Source of the DNA: an uncultured Candidatus Melainabacteria bacterium
GTDB taxonomy: Bacteria; Cyanobacteriota; Vampirovibrionia; Gastranaerophilales; Gastranaerophilaceae
Direction of reading: 5' to 3'
Length of the DNA: 64,000 bases
Assembly: GCA_949902595.1 (NCBI GenBank)
Contig: CATLDC010000008.1
Location: forward strand, 29,472-93,471
Made by a program: the position numbers and the translations under genes. Below the pieces are notes generated by a model. That model saw only the letters and a program-made list of their open reading frames with translations, had not been told where the DNA came from and did not search any database. Numbering within the stretch: position 1 is the stretch's first letter; each line of letters starts with the position of its first letter. Positions 31,282 to 39,103 of the stretch are shown here, piece after piece.

Positions 31282-33224
31282 TGGAATATATAGTAGAAAA
31301 AACTCAAAAAGTTAAAAAGCTTTCAGAAGAAGAAAAACTCTCTCTTGCAAAGAAAATAGCAGAGGAGTTCAAGACATACGATAATGCCAGAGCCTCCCAA
31401 TTAGAAAAGGCTCAGAGGCTGATTAATGAAGTTTATTTCAAGAATATAATAAAACCGGAGGAAGGCTCTCAAAAAGCTTGGAAAAGCACTTTAAAGATGG
31501 GTAAGGCTTTTATGTTTCATCAGATTCTAAAAGCTTTTATCTGGAAAAACATTTATGCCAACACAAACTCTATGTTTGATGTTTCCGGAGAAAACCTTGA
31601 AAGTGACAACAATTCCAATAAACAGAAAACAATGCTTGTTGATATCTGCGAAAAAATGGAATACAGCAAGACTTGCGATAAGATTATCGATAAGTCTTTA
31701 TTGTATGGGGAGCTTATAAGCTTTGTGACCTGGAAAAAACACTCGGAGGAATACAGAAGACCTATAAGCTTCTTTGATGGCATTAAAGACCCTGCTAAGC
31801 TGCTTAAAATTGCTTCCGCAGCTGCTAAAGGCGAGCGATTTTATGTTGATGAAAGAATGATTTATGATAATCCTTTTGTTTATAATGTAGACCCTGCTAA
31901 CTTTGTATTTGATACAACCCAATCTGACAGAAATTGGGACACCTGTCCTAAGATTAACAGGACATGGAGAACTCCTGAGGATATAATAAACAATAAGTAT
32001 TTTGAAGTCTCTAAAGAGGCTGCCAGCGACCTTAGAGAGATGATTAAATCCGGCTCTAATGATGCTAAATTATCAAATCAGGATTCTTCTTCATTAAAAA
32101 ACGAAACACGAAACGGTACTACTGTTGAAATGTTGGAACATTGGGGAGATTTGATGCTATCAGACGGTACTGTTTTAAGGAATTGGTATGCTGTAGTGAT
32201 TGCTGGCAAGTACTTGGTGAGGTTTGAAAAAAATCCTTTTATTGATAATCCTTTTTCTTATGGCGCATATTTTATAGACCCGGACACTAAGAGAGGGATT
32301 AGTCCTATTTATTCAATACTTGATATTGCTGAAACGCAAGAAGATATTCTGAGAAGAACAATGAATCTTCAATCTCTTACTGAAAATCCGCCAATTCTTG
32401 CAGCTAAAGGATTTTTTGGAGATGACCCTGATGATATAGACCTTTATCCGGGCAAAGTCATTGAATATGACCCTCAACTATATGCAGATTCTGCTATCAA
32501 ACCGTTAGAATTTGCTGTTAATGTTTTTAGCCAGGATATGAATTATATCGATGATTTGATGTCTGAAATATCAGGCGTATTTCCGAACATGGCCGGAGCT
32601 TCTGAAAACGACAGAACGACTGCAACAGAGATTTCCACTAAGGTTGAAGGTCAGCTTACAAGGCTTAAAATGCTATTGGATGTAATTAATCAAAACCTCA
32701 TTCTGTCAGATATCAAAAAGATAGCTAAACTGAAAGCTAACTTTACCTTTGGAGACGAGACAGTCTTTGTCAACAACGAAAACAAGCCTGAAAATGTTGT
32801 TATTGATGATAATGTAAGGCAGGCTGACTATAGATACACTTATGCTGACAGAAGCGCTACAAATGAACGGTTTAACTATGTTGATATGGTGGCACAGGCT
32901 GTTCAGATGTTCGTTAAAACAGGGCTGCAAATTAATATTGAAGAGTTCTTTACCTGGTTTATGGAGCAAAAAGGGGTTGAGAATCCTGAAAGATTCCTTA
33001 ATGTACAGCAGTTCTTATCTCCGGAAGTTCAGCAGGCATTGTTAAATAACCCGCAGCTTGCACCTATTATTCAAGAGATGCAAAAAAGGGTAGAGATGGC
33101 TAAGAACGGTCAGAAATTACCTAATGAGGGAAATGATGCGCTTGAAGTACCGCAACAAGACACACAGCAAGAGCTGCCGGATAAGCTCAATTCTTTGCCT
33201 GGAAGGAATTTAATGAATGTCTAA
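31281..33224 (+). CDS. Portal protein (podovirus head-tail connector type)
   Basis: The 647-residue protein matches long portal proteins of short-tailed phages: KLSEEEKLSLAKKIAEEFKTYDNAR at the start, ISPIYSILDIAETQEDILRRTMN and TENPPILAAKGFF in the middle, then the DDLMSEISGVFPNMAGASENDRTTATEISTKVEGQLTRLKMLL stretch characteristic of portals. Twelve copies form the DNA-entry channel of the capsid. The C-terminal Gln-rich tail is probably flexible. The gene lies between TerS and the scaffold. Confidence 0.92.
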   Translation: MEYIVEKTQKVKKLSEEEKLSLAKKIAEEFKTYDNARASQLEKAQRLINEVYFKNIIKPEEGSQKAWKSTLKMGKAFMFHQILKAFIWKNIYANTNSMFDVSGENLESDNNSNKQKTMLVDICEKMEYSKTCDKIIDKSLLYGELISFVTWKKHSEEYRRPISFFDGIKDPAKLLKIASAAAKGERFYVDERMIYDNPFVYNVDPANFVFDTTQSDRNWDTCPKINRTWRTPEDIINNKYFEVSKEAASDLREMIKSGSNDAKLSNQDSSSLKNETRNGTTVEMLEHWGDLMLSDGTVLRNWYAVVIAGKYLVRFEKNPFIDNPFSYGAYFIDPDTKRGISPIYSILDIAETQEDILRRTMNLQSLTENPPILAAKGFFGDDPDDIDLYPGKVIEYDPQLYADSAIKPLEFAVNVFSQDMNYIDDLMSEISGVFPNMAGASENDRTTATEISTKVEGQLTRLKMLLDVINQNLILSDIKKIAKLKANFTFGDETVFVNNENKPENVVIDDNVRQADYRYTYADRSATNERFNYVDMVAQAVQMFVKTGLQINIEEFFTWFMEQKGVENPERFLNVQQFLSPEVQQALLNNPQLAPIIQEMQKRVEMAKNGQKLPNEGNDALEVPQQDTQQELPDKLNSLPGRNLMNV

Positions 33225-33426
33225 TGAAGAATTTTTAAGATACAAATACGATTTAGTCATAAGTGATACGTATAAAAAGTTAAGAGAATTAGAGGTTAAT
33301 TACATTATTGATAAAGCTAATTCCCAATTAAGTGCAGAGACTCTTAGGGGGATGCTGCTGCTTATAAATGAACGAGACAGATGGGAAAAAGAATACATTT
33401 CTGCCTGCAAAAAGAGGGGTAAATAG
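33217..33426 (+). CDS. Small structural-operon protein, unknown
   Basis: The 69-residue helical protein begins MSNEEFLRYKYDLVISDTYKKLRELEVNY and overlaps the portal gene by 8 bases. Its position between portal and scaffold suggests a head-assembly accessory. No motif is recognised. Confidence 0.7.
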   Translation: MSNEEFLRYKYDLVISDTYKKLRELEVNYIIDKANSQLSAETLRGMLLLINERDRWEKEYISACKKRGK

Positions 33427-33453
33427 GGGAGTAAATAGAAGGAGTAAGGAATT

Positions 33454-34437
33454 ATGGATAATGAATTAGATACATCAGTACAAGAAAGTACAGATAACTC
33501 GTCTGAAAATACTGCCAATCTGGATGAACAGATTGAACAAGTGTTGGACGAGCCTGTGAATGAGGATAAGCAAGCCAATGAAGAGCCAGAAGAGAAATTG
33601 CTGGACAATCAGGATAACATTATTGAATGCCCTGATAAGTTCAAGAATGAAGATGGTACTATTAACGTTAAGAATCTTGCTAAGTCCTATAAAGAGTTAG
33701 AACCGCTTCTTAACCAGAAAAATACTTGGGAAAAAGAACGAGCAGAGCTTTTAAAAGCCAAGGAACAACTGGATGCTATTAACAAGCAGCAAGAAGAAAA
33801 TGCTAAATCAGCAGGGTTTAACTCAGCTTTAGACATGCAGCAAAGATATGAAGTTGCCAGGTTTGAAGCTAATGAGTATTTGAAAAACTTGCAATATGTT
33901 GAAGACGAGACTAGAAGAGACATTGAGAACTTGCTCTACATGTACGCTAACAATCCGTCAGAAGAGTTAATGAAGGCGATAGAAGTTGAATTTGCACCTG
34001 ATGTTAACAAACGTATCGCAATACAAGCAGAAAGAATGAAGCAGCAATTTGAATCAAATAAGCTGCAGCAGGCTGAAACAGCCAAAATGACTTCTATTGA
34101 AGATGTTATTTCTAAATCGGTTGATGCTCACAACGACCTGTTTAACTATGAGCCTTTTAAAAAGATGTTTGTTAATACTCTGCATAGATTTGGGGATAAT
34201 TTCACCTTTGATGATGCACAGGTATTAATGAACACTGTTATGGAGCTAAAAAGCTTATTCGAAGAAGAATTTAAGAAATCTTCTGCATCTTCGGATGCTA
34301 ACAAAAAAGCCACAGATAAGCTGGCTGCCATATCAGGTATAAACTCTGCTCCTGCGTCTGGTCAGCAGTCTGAAAACGTTGATTTGAACAAATTAACCAA
34401 TCAGCAACTAGACAAGTTATTAGAAAAATATATATAG
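33454..34437 (+). CDS. Capsid scaffolding protein
   Basis: The 327-residue protein is acidic and disordered at the N-terminus (about 1-50), helical and coiled-coil in the middle (LLNQKNTWEKERAELLKAKEQL) and polar near the end, with a short helix LTNQQLDKLLEKYI. This composition and the place just before the capsid gene are typical of scaffolds that guide procapsid assembly and then leave. AAGGAG lies upstream. Confidence 0.85.
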   Translation: MDNELDTSVQESTDNSSENTANLDEQIEQVLDEPVNEDKQANEEPEEKLLDNQDNIIECPDKFKNEDGTINVKNLAKSYKELEPLLNQKNTWEKERAELLKAKEQLDAINKQQEENAKSAGFNSALDMQQRYEVARFEANEYLKNLQYVEDETRRDIENLLYMYANNPSEELMKAIEVEFAPDVNKRIAIQAERMKQQFESNKLQQAETAKMTSIEDVISKSVDAHNDLFNYEPFKKMFVNTLHRFGDNFTFDDAQVLMNTVMELKSLFEEEFKKSSASSDANKKATDKLAAISGINSAPASGQQSENVDLNKLTNQQLDKLLEKYI

Positions 34438-34447
34438 GAGAATAAAA

Positions 34448-35353
34448 ATGTCAGTAGACCAATTAATTATGGGGACTTTTAATAAGTCTTTTAACAAATA
34501 TTTCTATGATGAATTAGTAGTTGGGCAGCTTGCTCATACTGATTTCAAAAACGGAGTAAAAAAAGGGGACGAAGTTGATGTCGAAATGCCTGTTCTTCAA
34601 AGACTATTTGATTACACAGGCGGAGATTTGCCTGACGCAGAAGTAGTAACAACATCTGCTACAAAAGTCCGTATCGACAGAGGTAAAGCTTTTCACTTCG
34701 AAGTTGAAGAAATTAAGAAAAAACAGATTGAAAATGCACCTGATATGAAACAGAAAGTAGAACTTGCTAAAAAGTATTCAGAAGACGGGGTAAAGCAGTT
34801 TGCAGCAGCTGTAGACCAGGCTTATGCAGGACTATATACAAGAGCAGGTCATTATCTTGATAATTCAGGAAGCGCTATTGCAATGACCTCTACTGTAGCT
34901 AAAGACATTCTTGCATATATGCAGGCTAAATTCCAACGAGGAGACGGCAAAGGTCATACAAGCTGGATTGACGGGCAGATGATTGCAGTTATCCCGCCAG
35001 AATATGAATTCTATCTTGGTAAATTAGCTGATTGGAAATATGTAGAATCAGGTCATAAGAAAATGGCTAAAGGTTTTATTGGACAGCTCTGCGGATGGGA
35101 TTTGGTTGTTTCTAACAACATTGCATCAGTTGAAGAATCCGACGGTTCAACAACTTATTATCCGTTGTTTGGTATCAAAGGTAAAACTCTTGCCGGCGGT
35201 GTATCATCTGATTTGAATATGCAGCACTATATTCCGGAAAAGAACTTCAATACAAGATACAAAGGCTACGGTCTATATGGTGTCGGCGCACCAAGAGTAG
35301 ACCACCTAGGTACAGTAAAAATAAAAGCACCGTTAACATTATCCGCTTCTTAA
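34448..35353 (+). CDS. Major capsid protein
   Basis: The 301-residue protein follows scaffold by 10 bases and has its own terminator, as expected for the most abundant virion protein. It begins MSVDQLIMGTFNKSFNKYFYDELVVGQLAHTDF, has an E-loop-like section (KGDEVDVEMPVLQRL), a helical spine (KQKVELAKKYSEDGVKQFAAAVDQAYAGLY) and AVIPPEYEFYLGKL, all consistent with an HK97-type fold. AGGAGAAT precedes the ATG. I assign it by position and fold pattern. Confidence 0.88.
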   Translation: MSVDQLIMGTFNKSFNKYFYDELVVGQLAHTDFKNGVKKGDEVDVEMPVLQRLFDYTGGDLPDAEVVTTSATKVRIDRGKAFHFEVEEIKKKQIENAPDMKQKVELAKKYSEDGVKQFAAAVDQAYAGLYTRAGHYLDNSGSAIAMTSTVAKDILAYMQAKFQRGDGKGHTSWIDGQMIAVIPPEYEFYLGKLADWKYVESGHKKMAKGFIGQLCGWDLVVSNNIASVEESDGSTTYYPLFGIKGKTLAGGVSSDLNMQHYIPEKNFNTRYKGYGLYGVGAPRVDHLGTVKIKAPLTLSAS

Positions 35354-35369
35354 TAGTGTATATAGCTTT

Positions 35370-35401
35370 GGGGATTGGCATTATAATTAATCCCCTTTTT
35401 T
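35370..35401 (+). terminator. Intrinsic terminator after the major capsid gene
   Basis: GGGGATT (35370-35376) pairs with AATCCCC (35389-35395), followed by six T. Partial termination would raise capsid mRNA over downstream genes. Confidence 0.85.
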
Positions 35402-35424
35402 AAATGAAAATAGGAGATAAAATA

Positions 35425-35811
35425 ATGGCACAAGATATTATACAAGTTCAGCTTCCAAAACAAGAAGCTACCCAATCCGTAGAGGTTGCATCTTTTACAA
35501 AACAGACTGTCACTGCTGCTAACGGGATTAAAATAAAAAAAGCTCTGGATAATAAAAACAATTCGCTTGTTATTATTATTGAAGCTACGGCAGCAGGAGC
35601 TGTAACAATTAAAGCAGGTGACAATTACCCTAATGCTATGTTGGGTGATTTGACTGTTACTGCTGCAAAAGATGAAGTAACAGCAATTATCTTAGAAGAT
35701 ATTTCAAGATTTGAAAACAGAGATGGTTCTGTTGATATAGCGTTTGCCTCAACTTTTACAGGCACAATCTATGCAGTTGCTAAAAGGGCAGGGTTAAGAC
35801 CTGTTGAATAG
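35425..35811 (+). CDS. Head decoration-like protein
   Basis: The start at 35425 (MAQDIIQVQLPKQEATQ) is chosen for TAGGAGAT upstream; an ATG at 35404 lacks a good site. The 128-residue protein is beta-rich and Ala/Thr/Val-rich (VTAANGIKIKKALDNKNNSLVIIIEATAAGAVTIKAGDNYPNA), as in capsid decoration or head-fibre-base proteins. It directly follows the capsid gene, and a shared hairpin separates it from the convergent gene. Confidence 0.75.
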   Translation: MAQDIIQVQLPKQEATQSVEVASFTKQTVTAANGIKIKKALDNKNNSLVIIIEATAAGAVTIKAGDNYPNAMLGDLTVTAAKDEVTAIILEDISRFENRDGSVDIAFASTFTGTIYAVAKRAGLRPVE

Positions 35812-35839
35812 TATAAGGGGGAAAATTTCCCCCTTATAC
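35811..35839. terminator. Bidirectional terminator between convergent stop codons
   Basis: The perfect inverted repeat GTATAAGGGGG-AAAATTT-CCCCCTTATAC shares its first base with the TAG of the plus-strand gene and its last with the TAG of the minus-strand gene. It can fold from either strand. Confidence 0.85.
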
Positions 35840-36351
35840 TAATTGTCTAAGTCCTTTTTATCAAAATACTCGGGTTCATAATCATCATAATCATCTACAT
35901 CGTATCCATAACTGAATTCATCACGTGCAGTATTAAAGCCTTTTTCAAACCCTTGCCTATAAGCATCTTCAATATCAACATTTATAGCATCATTATATCC
36001 ATCATTATATCCATCATCATAAGCGTCATTTGTAACATTTAGTTTATTATATTCGTAAGAATCGTATCCTCTTTTAAACGATTCATTTGCTAATTTTTTG
36101 GCGTTTTCTTTTATTGCAATTATTTGCTTTTCATAGATATCAATGTATTTTTGCTTTGCTTGTTGATAACCGTCTTTATATCCCTTTTCTCTACCAGCAT
36201 CAAAACCTTCGGCATAACCATATTCGTATCCGGTTGAAGCACCTTTTTTAACACCTTCTTCAAAAGCATTACCTTCTTCAGCTTCAAGAATTTCTTTTTT
36301 TACTATCCTTGCTATACCAACGTTCTGTGGTCTTTTAAAAAAATGAAACAT
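35839..36351 (-). CDS. GY-repeat protein of the lysogeny/moron cassette
   Basis: The 170-residue protein has repeated GY/GF steps of four residues (GYEYGYAEGFDAGREKGYKDGY, DGYNDGYNDA, GFEKGFNTAR), a pattern that places small and aromatic residues on one helix face, as in FliH-like GxxxG helices. A central coiled coil and an acidic Tyr/Asp-rich tail are also present. No signal peptide is seen. It is read against the late operon, so it is probably expressed from the prophage. The function is unknown. Confidence 0.72.
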   Translation of the reverse strand: MFHFFKRPQNVGIARIVKKEILEAEEGNAFEEGVKKGASTGYEYGYAEGFDAGREKGYKDGYQQAKQKYIDIYEKQIIAIKENAKKLANESFKRGYDSYEYNKLNVTNDAYDDGYNDGYNDAINVDIEDAYRQGFEKGFNTARDEFSYGYDVDDYDDYEPEYFDKKDLDN

Positions 36352-36354
36352 CGC

Positions 36355-36771
36355 TTACCACCAGTTAGCTAAACAAGTAAAAATACCTAATAAAGTAACT
36401 GCTCCTGTTGCAATGCCACCTTTTACTAACCTAGCTTTTCTTTCATCTTTATAGGTCTGTTCCCACTTAGCTGTACGCTCAGCTTCAATAGCAAGTACTG
36501 TATTATAGCAATCTGCCATATTTGCACCTGCTGTTTCGCAGGCAAGAATTTCCTTATCAAACTGTATTCGGCGTTCTTTCCAGTATTTTTTATCAGTTTT
36601 TTTGTAATTCTTTGTTGTATCAATTGTCCAATATGCAGAATAAGTACATACATCAGACCATTGAGGAGCAAACACGTTCTTGGATACGGAAGCCTGTTTG
36701 ACATCAGCGAATGCTGCCTGTGAGGCTAATAATAAAATAATAAAAATACTTGCAAAAATTTTCTTCATCAT
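36355..36771 (-). CDS. Exported small protein with C-terminal hydrophobic segment
   Basis: The 138-residue protein has a signal peptide (KKIFASIFIILLLASQAAFADV, cleavage after AFA). The mature part has cysteines (DVCTYSAYW, ILACETAGANMADCY) that could form disulfides outside the membrane. The C-terminus has a hydrophobic helix (GGIATGAVTLLGIFTCLANWW). It is co-transcribed with the GY-repeat gene 3 bases downstream. A role at the host surface during lysogeny, such as exclusion, is plausible but not proven. Confidence 0.75.
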   Translation of the reverse strand: MMKKIFASIFIILLLASQAAFADVKQASVSKNVFAPQWSDVCTYSAYWTIDTTKNYKKTDKKYWKERRIQFDKEILACETAGANMADCYNTVLAIEAERTAKWEQTYKDERKARLVKGGIATGAVTLLGIFTCLANWW

Positions 36772-36842
36772 ACTTCTTTCCTATTTTTCTTCATGTTTAC
36801 ATGCCATTTGGAATTTAACAATAGGTCACCTTTCCTATATTT

Positions 36843-36871
36843 ATATTACATTACAATGCTAGTTTTTGCAA
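36843..36871 (-). promoter_or_regulatory. Promoter of the exported-protein/GY-repeat operon
   Basis: On the minus strand TTGCAA (36871-36866), 17 bp, TAATAT (36848-36843). Just downstream, AGGTCACCT near 36826 is a short inverted repeat that could be an operator for the divergent XRE repressor. Confidence 0.6.
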
Positions 36872-36938
36872 TAAACAACAAGCTTATGTGTTCGATACAT
36901 ATTATTCCATAAGCCATAATATTGTTAAAGGTGAAATT

Positions 36939-37262
36939 ATGGAGTTGAGAAAAAGATTCGGAAAGAGGATTAGGGAGCTTAGAAGAAAAGCTGGATTCAC
37001 GCAGGCAGAATTTGCGGAACATGTAGGTATTGCTACAAAAACACAGAGCAGTATTGAATGCGGTATAAATTTTCCTAAAGTGCAGCAGATTGAATCATAT
37101 GCCAGAGTGCTTAATCTTGATGTTGCAGATATTTTAGACCTATCTGATACACCTAAAGTCGAAGAGAACTACTTGGTCTCGCTAAACGATTTAATCAGCA
37201 AAGCAAACGACAAACAAGTAGAACGAATCTACAGACTTGCAAAGCTTGTTATGGAAGATTAA
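36939..37262 (+). CDS. XRE-family phage repressor
   Basis: The start at 36939 (MELRKRFGKRIRELRRKAGFTQAEFAEHVGI) is chosen for AAGGTGAA; a frame start 17 codons upstream is less likely. The 107-residue protein has a Cro/C1-type HTH at about 10-62 (TQAEFAEHVGIATKTQSSIECGINFP) and a short helical C-terminus, without a LexA-like cleavage domain. It is the only repressor-like protein in the prophage and so the best candidate for lysogeny control. It lies between divergent minus-strand genes. Confidence 0.85.
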   Translation: MELRKRFGKRIRELRRKAGFTQAEFAEHVGIATKTQSSIECGINFPKVQQIESYARVLNLDVADILDLSDTPKVEENYLVSLNDLISKANDKQVERIYRLAKLVMED

Positions 37263-37705
37263 TCAATATATATTGGCTGTGTGTGAGAAGGAATACGGAA
37301 AGAGAAATGAGTTTTGCCTTGAGCGTTAGAAATAACAAAGTCGCCTTTTTGTATGATATCCATACCAATTAAAATATCTCCGCCGGAGAAATCGGATTCT
37401 GATATTGCGACATTCTCAAAAGAAACATTATTAGGCAGACATATATCAATCCAATACACATTTACAACTTCACAACTATTTATTCCACATACAGTTGCTT
37501 TATCAATAGGTATTAAATTAAGTTTTCTGGCAAGTCCCGGTTGAATAACAGAATGTGTTGCACCAGTATCCCATAAAGCACTGACTTCGTTTATAGAAGA
37601 ATCTTTGGAAAGGATAGATGCTTGTCTAATCCCGGCAGGAGTAATAATAGAGCTTACAACTCTATCATAGTTTTTTCTGTATACAAAATGCTTCATATAA
37701 CTCAA
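37259..37705 (-). CDS. Retropepsin-like aspartyl protease
   Basis: The 148-residue protein has the single-domain aspartyl-protease signature: the catalytic loop ALWDTGATHSVI (Asp46-Thr-Gly), a flap-like middle, and the second hydrophobic-Gly motif GGDILIGMDIIQKGDFVI. Enzymes of this clan act as homodimers. It overlaps the repressor gene end by four bases on the opposite strand and its start is coupled to the DUF5678-like gene (ATGA). Pairs like this occur in bacterial genomes, cyanobacteria included; the substrate is unknown. A role in repressor or partner turnover is a guess. Confidence 0.85.
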   Translation of the reverse strand: MSYMKHFVYRKNYDRVVSSIITPAGIRQASILSKDSSINEVSALWDTGATHSVIQPGLARKLNLIPIDKATVCGINSCEVVNVYWIDICLPNNVSFENVAISESDFSGGDILIGMDIIQKGDFVISNAQGKTHFSFRIPSHTQPIYID

Positions 37706-37932
37706 TTTATAAACACCTTATTATAAAATCGGATATTTGTGTCTTCTTTTTCTATAAGTTTAATTAAAAAAGTCCCAAGAGTGTTATTTACGATAGTATT
37801 TTTTGCAGCTTCTTCTTTTGAGTCATAAACACCAATAACATCATTATCTTTAATGACAACGTACTTGTTTTTATAAGCATCGACAAGCTTACTTCTGTTT
37901 TTCTTATAGAACTCATATTCTTTTTCAAGCAT
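37702..37932 (-). CDS. DUF5678-like small protein, partner of the retropepsin-like protease
   Basis: The start at 37932 (MLEKEYEFYKKNRSKLVDAYKNKYVVIKD) has GAGAGGTGG upstream. The 76-residue protein matches the DUF5678 pattern: a helix, then AYKNKYVVIKDNDVIGVYDSKEEAAK, a beta hairpin plus helix. Its stop overlaps the protease start by four bases. The tight pairing recalls a two-gene toxin-antitoxin-like or substrate-protease unit, but no function is known. Confidence 0.75.
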   Translation of the reverse strand: MLEKEYEFYKKNRSKLVDAYKNKYVVIKDNDVIGVYDSKEEAAKNTIVNNTLGTFLIKLIEKEDTNIRFYNKVFIN

Positions 37933-37966
37933 ATTAACCACCTCTCGAAAACCTTTTGTATGTTTT

Positions 37967-37995
37967 ATTATAACACATATTCCGATTATTTTAAA
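37967..37995 (-). promoter_or_regulatory. Extended -10 promoter of the DUF5678/protease pair
   Basis: On the minus strand TTTAAA (37995-37990), 17 bp, TATAAT (37972-37967) preceded by TGT. The same design is seen at 30153-30181, which suggests a shared polymerase preference in this phage. Confidence 0.65.
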
Positions 37996-38024
37996 GTTGT
38001 ATATCTGCAAGAAAGGATTTATTT

Positions 38025-38432
38025 ATGATGAAACTGTTATTTAAACCAACAGGGAATATATTTACGCTTCCGGATGATGAAGCGCTCAGGATAAAGGAAA
38101 CCGACAGAGGAAACTATGAAATCCTTGATGCAGGCTTGAATGAAGTTGAGCCGGCAATAACAATTTCGCAAGAAGAAGTGAAAAAGACCATTGAAGTAAA
38201 GAATGAGAAGATTGCTAGAGAACAAAGAGCTCTTGAAGAAAAGGAAGCCAAGGCTCTAAGGAAAAAGACTAAGAGAGTGAATCCAATTTTTAAGACTTTT
38301 GATATAAGTGATTTAGATAAGCTTGAAAAAGATGTCTTGGAAACTCTTGCAGGCAAATTAGGGATTACTGACCCGCATAATAAAAAGAGAGCTGAGTTAA
38401 TACGTAGAATTAAGGAGCTAAGAGGAGATTAA
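38025..38432 (+). CDS. Late-operon protein with C-terminal SAP/HeH-like motif
   Basis: The 135-residue protein resumes the rightward late operon. The middle is a charged helix (KNEKIAREQRALEEKEAKALRKKTKR). The C-terminus LEKDVLETLAGKLGITDPHNKKRAELIRRIKEL resembles a SAP/HeH helix-extension-helix DNA-binding motif, seen in several phage head or tail completion proteins. AAAGGA precedes the ATG. It overlaps the tail-tube gene by one base. Confidence 0.72.
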   Translation: MMKLLFKPTGNIFTLPDDEALRIKETDRGNYEILDAGLNEVEPAITISQEEVKKTIEVKNEKIAREQRALEEKEAKALRKKTKRVNPIFKTFDISDLDKLEKDVLETLAGKLGITDPHNKKRAELIRRIKELRGD

Positions 38433-39100
38433 TGACTCTTACACTTTTAGAATTATATAACACCTGTGCAGGACAGCCATGGTCTATGTATGATAGTGAT
38501 GCTGAATCCATAGATGACCTTGAGAGTGCTTTAAAGATTTCTATTAATAAAGCGCTGTCTTTCTTGTGGAATTATCAGCCTTGGTCTTTTCGTTATTATA
38601 AACACATTATCAGGACTAAACAAAACAGAGAATACTATTCTTTACCTAATGGTACTATAACAAAAAAAGTGACTGGCGGTAAAACTAAATACGGAGTCAA
38701 GTACAACGGGAAATGCCTGGATTATCTGGATGATACTGATAGTTTAGAAACAAAAAACGGTGAACCTGAACAGTTTTGGATAGAAGGCGAATATATTTAT
38801 CTGTATCCAACCCCTGATAATACTTATGGAATCACTATCGATTATCTTCTTATGCCTTACGGATTGAACAGCGACGATGAACAAATTTATGAGCTTTCAA
38901 AAGACGATGACAAGGTTAATATTCCTGAAAAATATGAAAAAGCGTTCTGCAATTGCTTGATATCTCTTGCCATGATTTATGCAATAGCTGATGAATCAGA
39001 CGAAAACCATTCCGGATATATGAAACAATACGAAGACTCGCTTGCAGTCCTATTCAAGTATTGCAGGGATAAGTTAAACAATAGAAAAATTACCTGGTAA
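38432..39100 (+). CDS. Tail tubular protein A-like adaptor
   Basis: The 222-residue protein fits the short-tail adaptor family (T7 gp11/P22 gp4 type): a helical N-terminus (TLLELYNTCAGQPW, SALKISINKALSFLWNYQPWSFR), a beta section with YSLPNGTITKK, EQFWIEGEYIYLYPTPDNTYGITIDYLLMPY, and a C-terminal helix pair (IPEKYEKAFCNCLISLAMIYAIADE). It would form the dodecameric ring below the portal. The next gene encodes the nozzle-like protein. Confidence 0.82.
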   Translation: MTLTLLELYNTCAGQPWSMYDSDAESIDDLESALKISINKALSFLWNYQPWSFRYYKHIIRTKQNREYYSLPNGTITKKVTGGKTKYGVKYNGKCLDYLDDTDSLETKNGEPEQFWIEGEYIYLYPTPDNTYGITIDYLLMPYGLNSDDEQIYELSKDDDKVNIPEKYEKAFCNCLISLAMIYAIADESDENHSGYMKQYEDSLAVLFKYCRDKLNNRKITW

Positions 39101-39103
39101 TCC

